DNA from: Azophilus sp964572185
Lineage (GTDB): Bacteria > Pseudomonadota > Gammaproteobacteria > Pseudomonadales > Azotimanducaceae
Length of the DNA stretch: 10,176 nt
Reading direction: 5' to 3'
Assembly: GCA_964572185.1 (NCBI GenBank)
Contig: CAZNFI010000112.1
Span: 1-10,176, forward strand
Shown: in pieces, positions 1 to 5,524 of the stretch
How positions within the stretch are numbered: position 1 is the first letter of the stretch
Layout: each line of letters opens with the position of its first letter
Translations under genes and position numbers: made by a program
Notes under the pieces: generated by a model
The model's input: the letters and a program-made list of their open reading frames with translations, nothing else
Databases searched by the model: none
Told to the model about the DNA's origin: nothing

Positions 1-13
1 AAGGATTCTAGGC

Positions 14-33
14 GCCTCGCCTGGCGGCGAGGC
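14..33. other. Perfect 8-bp hairpin downstream of the kinase gene
   Basis: GCCTCGCC (14-21) and GGCGAGGC (26-33) are exact reverse complements around the 4-base loop TGGC. On the minus strand it lies about 80 bases past the kinase stop. The GC-rich stem could end transcription or protect the 3' end of the operon mRNA, but no T-run follows on either strand, so it is not a classical intrinsic terminator. Confidence 0.55.
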
Positions 34-36
34 AAT

Positions 37-55
37 CAAGTTGCTCCGCAACTTG
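37..55. other. Perfect 8-bp hairpin next to a second one
   Basis: CAAGTTGC (37-44) and GCAACTTG (48-55) pair perfectly around the 3-base loop TCC, only three bases from the hairpin at 14-33. A third, overlapping inverted repeat, TTGCAT (53-58) and ATGCAA (72-77), would compete with this stem. The role is unknown; an mRNA 3'-end structure for the minus-strand operon is the simplest reading. Confidence 0.55.
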
Positions 56-110
56 CATACGTTGTTCCAGAATGCAACTCATCTGTACACATCAAGGCCG
101 CTCAAGGATT

Positions 111-1094
111 CTACAGCGACTGCATCTCGGGCCGGCCCAGCAGGTTTCGGGCGCGTTGCAGCAGCTCCGGCCGCAGCGACTCCATGGCTTCCAGCAGGCG
201 CAACTGCGCCCTGGCCCGGTCCAGGTTCTCACCGCGCCTGGCGGTCTTGAAATAGTGGTCTCCCTGCAGGTGGTCGGTTAGAAACCGCACCGCGAGCATG
301 AAGGTGGTGTAGCACGGCGCCAGCGCCAGGTCTTCGGCGCTGGCGGCGACCCCGGATTCATGCAGATAGCCCCGCGCCGCCGCCTCGAATCGCGATGCGA
401 GGGGCCGGTCACCCGACATCGACCGCACCAGGTCGCCGAACTCCCACGCCCAGTTGCCCCACATGACGGTGTCCAGGTCGAGCACGCCGGCCGCTTCCCC
501 GGCATCGTTCAGCACCAGGTGTTCCACCCGGCAGTCGCCATGAATGTACCCGGTGCGCGCCCGGAACCTGCCGGCAAGCGCGCGCCTGGAATCCACCGCC
601 TGGGCCAGTTCGGCAGGAGCGCCGGCACAGCGGTCGAATTCCTCCAGGTAGTGGTCGAGTTGCAGAAAACCGGGGATGCTGTCCTCGAGCTTCGGGCCCT
701 CTAGATCCTGCAGCCAGCGGTAGGTGCGGCCGAAGCCGCGGCCGGCGGTGTGTGCCTGTTGGTCCGACTCGATGCGTTGCAGGGCGCTGGCCCCGGGAAG
801 ATAGGTCCAAAGCCGCCATACCTCCCCGCCGTCCCGGGCAAAACTTTCGCCCGCGACGGTCGGCACCAGGGACGGTGTCCAGCGCGGCTGCCTGGCGCAA
901 AGGTGCGCGGCCACCCGGGCGACGTTCTCCATGAGCCGTTCCACATCCCGGAATACGGCGCGGCTGACACGCTGCAGAACCAGGGGATCGCCGCTGCCCC
1001 GAACCAGAAACGTGTCGTTGATGATGCCTTTGCCGTGCGGCACCACCTCACCGTCGACCTGCCAGGCCTCGGCAAGCACGGCAGGCGCGTTCAT
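111..1094 (-). CDS. APH-fold phosphotransferase, putative N-acetylhexosamine kinase
   Basis: A 327-residue cytoplasmic protein of the aminoglycoside phosphotransferase/choline kinase fold. The N-terminal part reads GKGIINDTFLV, then a LVLQRVS strand with the expected variable ATP-side pattern. The catalytic loop is YIHGDCRVEH, with His185, Gly186 and the probable catalytic base Asp187. The metal-binding segment is LDLDTVMWGNWAWEFGD around Asp206/Asp208. The DLDTVM...FGD stretch resembles NahK-type N-acetylhexosamine 1-kinases, which make GlcNAc-1-P or GalNAc-1-P. The eighth position of the HGD loop, normally Asn, is His192; this is odd for an active kinase. The ATG start shares ATGA with the stop of the upstream hexosaminidase gene, which implies translational coupling and a supply of free hexosamine from that enzyme. 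The substrate is inferred from context; another small-molecule kinase activity is possible. The family assignment is firm, the substrate is not. Confidence 0.82.
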   Translation of the reverse strand: MNAPAVLAEAWQVDGEVVPHGKGIINDTFLVRGSGDPLVLQRVSRAVFRDVERLMENVARVAAHLCARQPRWTPSLVPTVAGESFARDGGEVWRLWTYLPGASALQRIESDQQAHTAGRGFGRTYRWLQDLEGPKLEDSIPGFLQLDHYLEEFDRCAGAPAELAQAVDSRRALAGRFRARTGYIHGDCRVEHLVLNDAGEAAGVLDLDTVMWGNWAWEFGDLVRSMSGDRPLASRFEAAARGYLHESGVAASAEDLALAPCYTTFMLAVRFLTDHLQGDHYFKTARRGENLDRARAQLRLLEAMESLRPELLQRARNLLGRPEMQSL

Positions 1095-3214
1095 CGGGCC
1101 CTCAGCCAGGCGAGTACCGCGGGCGCAATGGCAACGATGTACTCGCCGGCGGGTTCCGCCGCGGCCGTCACGGCATCGAGTGCCGCCGATTCATCGATGC
1201 GGCCGTGCAGCACATCGAGCACCGCCGCCAGCACGCCGGCCAGCCGCTCCATCGCAGCTTCCAGATCCTCTACGAAATTCCCGGTTTCGCAGACTGACGC
1301 CAGACGGCCGCACTCCCGGCGCAGTGCCGTCTGGTCGCCGCGCAGCAGCCGGGCAAAGCGTCGCGCGGCAAAGCTCTCCGGCAGCAGCGCATCGACCGGC
1401 CGGTCGAGCGGGGTGTCGGCGCGGTAGGGTCGCGCCATGGGCATTTGCGAACCTTCGATTCTGGCACGCAACGCCACCTCGCCCAGCAGCCGCCCGTACC
1501 ACTTGACAGGTTCCAGCAGTTCGACCGCATCGAGTTGCGCCTCCCGTACGCCGAATTCCAGCAGGAGCCTGCGGCTGGTCTGCCGCACATCGACAAGTCC
1601 GCAGGCCGCCTGCCGGTCGAGCGAAGCCTGCAGGCGACCGGCGACATTCTCCGGCGGCGCCTGCAGCGACCACAGGCGCTCGGCGATGGCCGGCATGCGC
1701 GACCACAACCGCACCGGCAGCAGCCGCTCGTCCACCAGTTCCGACCACAGGCAGGCCTCGCCGCCGAGCAGGCGGCCCGCTGTCGCGCCGATTTCCTCCG
1801 AGCCGTCGGATGCGGCCGACGCCGTGCCCGATTCGGTATCGCGCCACCGGTGCGCCCAGCGCATGCCGTCAGCGACATGCCGGAACCGGGGGTCGGCCAG
1901 CAGCGCGTCCTCCCGTTCCAGCAACTCGCCGAGCGGCGCGCCGGGATTCCAGGCGTGGTGCACGTCGGCCGGAAAGTTCAGATCGAGATAGTAGCCCGAC
2001 GACTCGATGCACGCATGGCCCGCCGCGAGCGCCCGGTGTTGCGCGGTTGCACCGCGCCAGGCCTGCACGGCCATGCCGCCCGGCGCACCTCCATTGAGCA
2101 CTTCGTCCCAGCCGACCGTCTGCTTGCCGTGGCGCGCCGCCATCGCCGCAACCCGCGCATTGAAGTGCGCCTGCAGCGCCACCGCATCGGCCAGGCCGTG
2201 GCGCCTCATGAAGGAACGGACTTCGGTGCTCTGTTCCCACCAACCGGGCAGCACCTCGTCGCCGCCGATGTGCACATAGGTATCGGGGAACACCGAGGCC
2301 AGTTCTTCGAGCAGACTGTCGATGACCGCGTAGACGGCTTCGTCCGCGACATTCAGCACCGCTGGATGCGGCCCGAATCGCCTGCTCGTCGCAAAGGCCC
2401 GGCCCGCCTCCCCCGGTGCCCGGGACCGCGCACCGGGCAACCCGTCGCGCCCCGCATTCCGCGCCCGGCGCGGCGCCCAGCCCGGATAGGCGGCAAGCCA
2501 ACTGGTCACATGGCCGGGCATATCCAGTTCCGGAACCACGCGAATGCCACGCCGCGCCGCCGCATCGACCAGTTCCCTTAGCTGGCTGCCGCTGTAGCTG
2601 TCGGCGCTGGCGAGACGCGGGTAGGCATCGCTGCCGAAGCGGAAGCCCTGATCGTCGCTCAGGTGCAGGTGCAGCACATTGAGCTTGTAGAACGCCATCA
2701 CCTCGATGACGTCGCGTAGCGCGGCCGGGCTCAGAAAGCGCCGGGCGACATCCAGCATCAATCCGCGCCAGGCGAACCGGGGCCTGTCTTCGATCCGTCC
2801 CACGGGAAGTTCCCGGCAATGCGCCGCCAGTTGCCTCAGCGTGGTCAACGCATGCCTGGCCCCGCAGAGGCGCCGCGCCCGCACGGTCACGCCCTGCGGT
2901 GCGATCTGCAGCCGGTAGCTTTCGTCATCACCCAGGGCGGGCGGGGCGGTGTGCGGTTGTGCAACCTGGAACCGAATGGGGAGCATGTCCCCGCCGCCCT
3001 GCCGCAACAGGGCATTGACCGGAGCGAGCGCCTGCACAAGGCCGGGTTCCGTACCGGCGCGGGGGCGCAGGCCCGCCGCCGCAACCCGCTGCCCGGACAG
3101 CGCCCTGCGCCATGGCCAGGGCATAAGCGGTGCACGGGTGTCGGTCGGGCTGTCTGGTGCGGTTGCCACCTCTGGAACCCTCGAGCGGCGCTCATGTGGA
3201 TAGACGGGTGGCAT
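1091..3214 (-). CDS. Beta-N-acetylhexosaminidase, glycoside hydrolase family 20
   Basis: GH20 enzyme that removes terminal beta-linked GlcNAc or GalNAc using the substrate's own acetamido group. With the start at 3214 it has 707 residues. A GH20b-type N-terminal domain begins at LMPWP (about residue 30). The catalytic barrel starts with RGLMLDVARRF (Arg150, likely sugar-binding), continues with HLHLSDDQGFRF, and holds the catalytic pair Asp319-Glu320 in HIGGDEV. VGWDEVLNGG and GGEACLWSE (Trp490) follow, and then about 170 C-terminal residues of the long bacterial type. I see no signal peptide from any candidate start, so it is probably cytoplasmic. The frame is open up to an ATG at 3403; ATGs also lie at 3214 and 3124. 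I prefer 3214 because LMPWP is normally near the start of the domain, leaving 3124 no lead-in, and a weak AGG lies about 11 bases upstream. It overlaps the kinase gene by ATGA. The family is certain, the exact start is not. Confidence 0.92.
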   Translation of the reverse strand: MPPVYPHERRSRVPEVATAPDSPTDTRAPLMPWPWRRALSGQRVAAAGLRPRAGTEPGLVQALAPVNALLRQGGGDMLPIRFQVAQPHTAPPALGDDESYRLQIAPQGVTVRARRLCGARHALTTLRQLAAHCRELPVGRIEDRPRFAWRGLMLDVARRFLSPAALRDVIEVMAFYKLNVLHLHLSDDQGFRFGSDAYPRLASADSYSGSQLRELVDAAARRGIRVVPELDMPGHVTSWLAAYPGWAPRRARNAGRDGLPGARSRAPGEAGRAFATSRRFGPHPAVLNVADEAVYAVIDSLLEELASVFPDTYVHIGGDEVLPGWWEQSTEVRSFMRRHGLADAVALQAHFNARVAAMAARHGKQTVGWDEVLNGGAPGGMAVQAWRGATAQHRALAAGHACIESSGYYLDLNFPADVHHAWNPGAPLGELLEREDALLADPRFRHVADGMRWAHRWRDTESGTASAASDGSEEIGATAGRLLGGEACLWSELVDERLLPVRLWSRMPAIAERLWSLQAPPENVAGRLQASLDRQAACGLVDVRQTSRRLLLEFGVREAQLDAVELLEPVKWYGRLLGEVALRARIEGSQMPMARPYRADTPLDRPVDALLPESFAARRFARLLRGDQTALRRECGRLASVCETGNFVEDLEAAMERLAGVLAAVLDVLHGRIDESAALDAVTAAAEPAGEYIVAIAPAVLAWLRAR

Positions 3215-3553
3215 TTTAGAACGACCTGCCCGGATTGCGGAGCGACTCGTTGGCGTTGCCATCCGGCAACGCGCCTCGCCCACTTGTTCGCAGGCCAGGT
3301 TGTCGATTACCTCAAGTGGCGCCCGTACACCGCCATTGCGTCGAGCTGAGCCGCTGCCCCGCCGGACATCGAGTCGTCGCATCCCGTTTCCCGACGGTCG
3401 CACTGGCGGTTCGTGAGCCCGGTGCCCAATGGCCGGTAGCGGACGATTCCGAGTTTAGCTCCCCGGTAACCGCTCACACCTGTGCTACGATGAGTTTTCC
3501 TTTGCAATACAGTGTGATAACGCACCGTGGCAGGCCCTGCCCTACATCGCTCG
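3215..3553. other. Divergent intergenic region between GH20 and SulP genes
   Basis: About 340 bases separate the two divergently read genes and should carry promoters for both. No gene is convincing here; the GH20 frame stays open to 3403 but its residues there look non-domain, being rich in Arg, Gly and Ser. Weak extended -10-like words, TGTGCTACGAT (3481-3491) and TGTGATAAC (3513-3521), precede SulP, but neither has a good -35 partner. The region becomes more AT-rich from about 3450, in line with a plus-strand promoter. The palindrome at 3253-3272 is listed separately. Confidence 0.4.
3253..3272. promoter_or_regulatory. 8-bp perfect palindrome/hairpin upstream of the GH20 gene
   Basis: GCGTTGCC (3253-3260) and GGCAACGC (3265-3272) are exact reverse complements around the 4 bases ATCC. 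The element ends 38 bases upstream of the preferred GH20 start. It could be a repressor operator for the hexosaminidase-kinase operon or an RNA hairpin in its leader. If translation truly began at 3403 it would be inside the coding sequence and less meaningful. Confidence 0.45.
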
Positions 3554-5407
3554 ATGCAGTTTGCCCGGGAGCTGCTCGGTAATTTCACGCCGTTCACGGA
3601 TTGGATGGGCGAACTCCGGCGCCCCAGCGTGCGCCGGGCCGACATCACCGCCGGAGTCACCGTGGCACTGGTGCTCGTCCCGCAATCCATGGCCTACGCG
3701 CAACTTGCCGGCCTGCCGCCCCACTACGGCCTGTACGCGTCGTTTCTGCCGGTTGCCATTGCCTCCTTCTTCGGCTCGTCGCGGCAACTCGCCACCGGCC
3801 CGGTGGCGGTGGTGTCGCTGATGACCGCTTCCGCACTCGGGCCTCTGGCGGCGGACAATCCGGCGGCCTATCTCAGCTACGCCGTCACGCTGGCACTGCT
3901 GGTGGGGGTGGTGCAGTTGATTCTCGGCGTCATCCGCCTTGGATTCCTGATCGCCTTTCTGTCGCACCCGGTGGTGTTGGGCTTTACCGCCGCCGCCGCC
4001 ATCATCATCGCCACCTCGCAACTCGGCAAGTTGTTCGGCGTCGAACCGGGTCCGACCGAACACCACTACGAGACCGTCTGGCAGTCGGTGCTGCTGGCGG
4101 TCGAGTCGCCGCATTGGCCGACCATCAGCATCACTCTGCTGGCGCTGGTGGTGATCGTGGCGGTCAAGCGCTACTACGCGAAACTGCCGAACGTGCTCAT
4201 CGCCGTGGCCGCCACCACGCTGGTGTCCTGGGTCATCGGGTTCGAGCAAGCCGGCGGCCAGGTGGTGGGCGCCATTCCCCGGGGATTGCCCTCGTTCGAG
4301 GCGCCGCACCTGGATTTTTCCACGATCACGCAACTGCTCGGCATCGCCGTCACCATCGCGCTGATCGGCTTCATGGAGGCGATTTCCGTGGCCAAGGCCA
4401 TGGCGGTGCAGACGCGGCAGCGCCTCGACGCCAATCAGGAATTGATCGGCCAGGGTCTCGGCAACATCACGGCGAGTTGCTTTCAGGGGTACGCCGTTGC
4501 CGGTTCGTTTTCCCGTACGGCGGTCAATGCCGAGGCCGGCGCCGTCACCGGCTTCTCCGCGGTGGTCTCCGGAACCACCGTCGGGCTGACGCTGCTGCTG
4601 CTGACGCCGCTTCTTTATCACCTGCCGCAGCCGACCTTGGCCATCATCATCATCATGGCGGTCGGCGGGCTGGTGCGCATCAAGCCGCTGGTGCATGCCT
4701 GGAAAGCGCAGAAGCACGACGGCATCGTGGCGCTGACCACCTTCGTGCTGACGCTGGCCTATGCGCCGCATCTCGAGACGGGCATCATCACCGGCGTGCT
4801 GCTGTCGCTGGGGCTGTACATCTACCGCACCATGAGCCCGCGCATCTATTCCCTGGCCCAGCACAAGCTCGGCGGCTTGCGGGAAGCGGGCCCCGACAAC
4901 ACGCTGCAGTGCCCGAAAATCGAGATTCTGCGCTTCGAAGGATCCCTGTTCTTCGCCAATACCACCTACTTCGAGAACAAGATTCTGGAACGGGTGGCGG
5001 CCATGCCGGGCCTGAAGTTCATCATCGTCGACGCCGTCGCAATCAACGAGATCGATGCGACCGGCGAGGCCATGCTGCGCACGCTGTCGGAAACGCTGGC
5101 CAGCCAGCACATCTCGATCCTGTTCGCACGCGTGCCCGGCAAGGTGATGGCGGCCCTGCGCCGCACCGGCTTTTACGAGGAGGAAGGCGAACACCACTTC
5201 TTCCACAGCCGCCACGATGCCCTCGGCCATGCCTGGGAACGGCTACGGTTCGCAGGCGACACCAATTGCACGGTCGAGGACTGCTGGGCGGGGGATTTCA
5301 GCGGTTGCCTGTTCCGGCAACAGCGCAAAAAGCCCGAGGAACCGGGTTTCCGCGATGTCACCCTGAAATCGCCTGCGGATACCGGCGCCGACACTCAGAT
5401 CCACTGA
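3554..5407 (+). CDS. SulP-family inorganic anion transporter with STAS domain
   Basis: Inner-membrane SLC26/SulP permease, 617 residues from the ATG at 3554. Members move sulfate, bicarbonate or related anions; the substrate cannot be read here. The family signature ADITAGVTVALVLVPQSMAYAQLAGLPPHYGLYASF is near the N-terminus and is followed by GPVAVVSL and many hydrophobic helices up to about residue 430. A cytoplasmic STAS domain starts near Pro454 (PKIEILRFEGSLFFAN) and includes EIDATGE (residues 499-505) in place of the usual D-S-S/T-G loop. A tail after the STAS domain carries Cys572, Cys577 and Cys585 and ends in a polar stretch. An in-frame GTG at 3527 would add nine residues; neither start has a clear Shine-Dalgarno. 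I chose ATG because relatives usually begin shortly before the P-F-x-x-W segment. It is a single gene, divergent from GH20 and convergent with the PQQ enzyme. Confidence 0.93.
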   Translation: MQFARELLGNFTPFTDWMGELRRPSVRRADITAGVTVALVLVPQSMAYAQLAGLPPHYGLYASFLPVAIASFFGSSRQLATGPVAVVSLMTASALGPLAADNPAAYLSYAVTLALLVGVVQLILGVIRLGFLIAFLSHPVVLGFTAAAAIIIATSQLGKLFGVEPGPTEHHYETVWQSVLLAVESPHWPTISITLLALVVIVAVKRYYAKLPNVLIAVAATTLVSWVIGFEQAGGQVVGAIPRGLPSFEAPHLDFSTITQLLGIAVTIALIGFMEAISVAKAMAVQTRQRLDANQELIGQGLGNITASCFQGYAVAGSFSRTAVNAEAGAVTGFSAVVSGTTVGLTLLLLTPLLYHLPQPTLAIIIIMAVGGLVRIKPLVHAWKAQKHDGIVALTTFVLTLAYAPHLETGIITGVLLSLGLYIYRTMSPRIYSLAQHKLGGLREAGPDNTLQCPKIEILRFEGSLFFANTTYFENKILERVAAMPGLKFIIVDAVAINEIDATGEAMLRTLSETLASQHISILFARVPGKVMAALRRTGFYEEEGEHHFFHSRHDALGHAWERLRFAGDTNCTVEDCWAGDFSGCLFRQQRKKPEEPGFRDVTLKSPADTGADTQIH

Positions 5408-5418
5408 TGCCCTAGACC

Positions 5419-5452
5419 CCATGTTTCAACTTGCCCGCAAATCGAAACATGG
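5419..5452. terminator. Inverted repeat between convergent genes, possible two-way terminator
   Basis: CCATGTTTC (5419-5427) and GAAACATGG (5444-5452) pair perfectly. Inside, after a symmetric 3-by-3 internal loop, TTG (5431-5433) and CAA (5438-5440) pair around CCCG. It starts 12 bases after the SulP stop, where a terminator is expected, and could act for both converging genes. No T-run follows in either direction, so Rho-independent termination is not assured. Confidence 0.45.
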
Positions 5453-5523
5453 AGCCTGATGTTTCAGTCAACAACAGCGCCAGAAAAAAACCTTCTGGCA
5501 CAGTTGCTTGCAAGTTAAAACAT
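5421..5523. repeat. Cluster of ATGTTTYA words with near-perfect terminal inverted repeats
   Basis: ATGTTTCAACTTGC (5421-5434) and GCAAGTTAAAACAT (5510-5523) match as inverted repeats at 13 of 14 positions and bound a 103-bp segment that nearly fills the gap between the SulP and PQQ stop codons. Inside are a reversed copy, GAAACAT (5444-5450), a direct copy, ATGTTTCA (5459-5466), and a 7-bp hairpin at 5479-5499. The arrangement resembles a small palindromic repeat element, but only one copy exists in this window, so mobility or dispersal is untested. Confidence 0.5.
5479..5499. terminator. 7-bp hairpin, possible terminator of the PQQ gene
   Basis: GCCAGAA (5479-5485) and TTCTGGC (5493-5499) pair perfectly around AAAAACC. 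On the minus strand it lies about 26 bases after the PQQ dehydrogenase stop. A run of Ts is in the loop and adjoining stem on that strand rather than after the stem, so the structure departs from the textbook terminator. Confidence 0.4.
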
Positions 5524-5524
5524 A

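Larger units (their letters stand above)
1..113. repeat. 10-bp direct repeat (AAGGATTCTA) flanking a hairpin-rich tail
   Basis: AAGGATTCTA occurs exactly at 1-10 and again at 104-113, where its last three bases are the stop codon (read on the minus strand) of the sugar kinase gene. The 93 bases between the copies hold no convincing gene and contain three inverted repeats, listed separately. The left copy touches the window edge, so the repeat may be longer than visible. It could be a target-site duplication around a small inserted element, a remnant of a local duplication, or chance. Confidence 0.5.

Noticed and set aside
1445..2581. 378-codon plus-strand frame inside the GH20 gene
   Set aside because: Arg/Pro/His-rich with no motif, fully antisense to clear GH20 catalytic motifs.
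3481..3526. A sigma70 promoter for SulP
   Set aside because: Extended -10-like words are present, but no -35 with acceptable sequence at 16-18 bases could be found, so no promoter is claimed.
3542..5230. 562-codon open frame antisense to the SulP gene
   Set aside because: Low-complexity, His/Gln/Arg/Gly/Asp-rich translation with no domain. It is a GC-rich shadow of a strongly supported gene.
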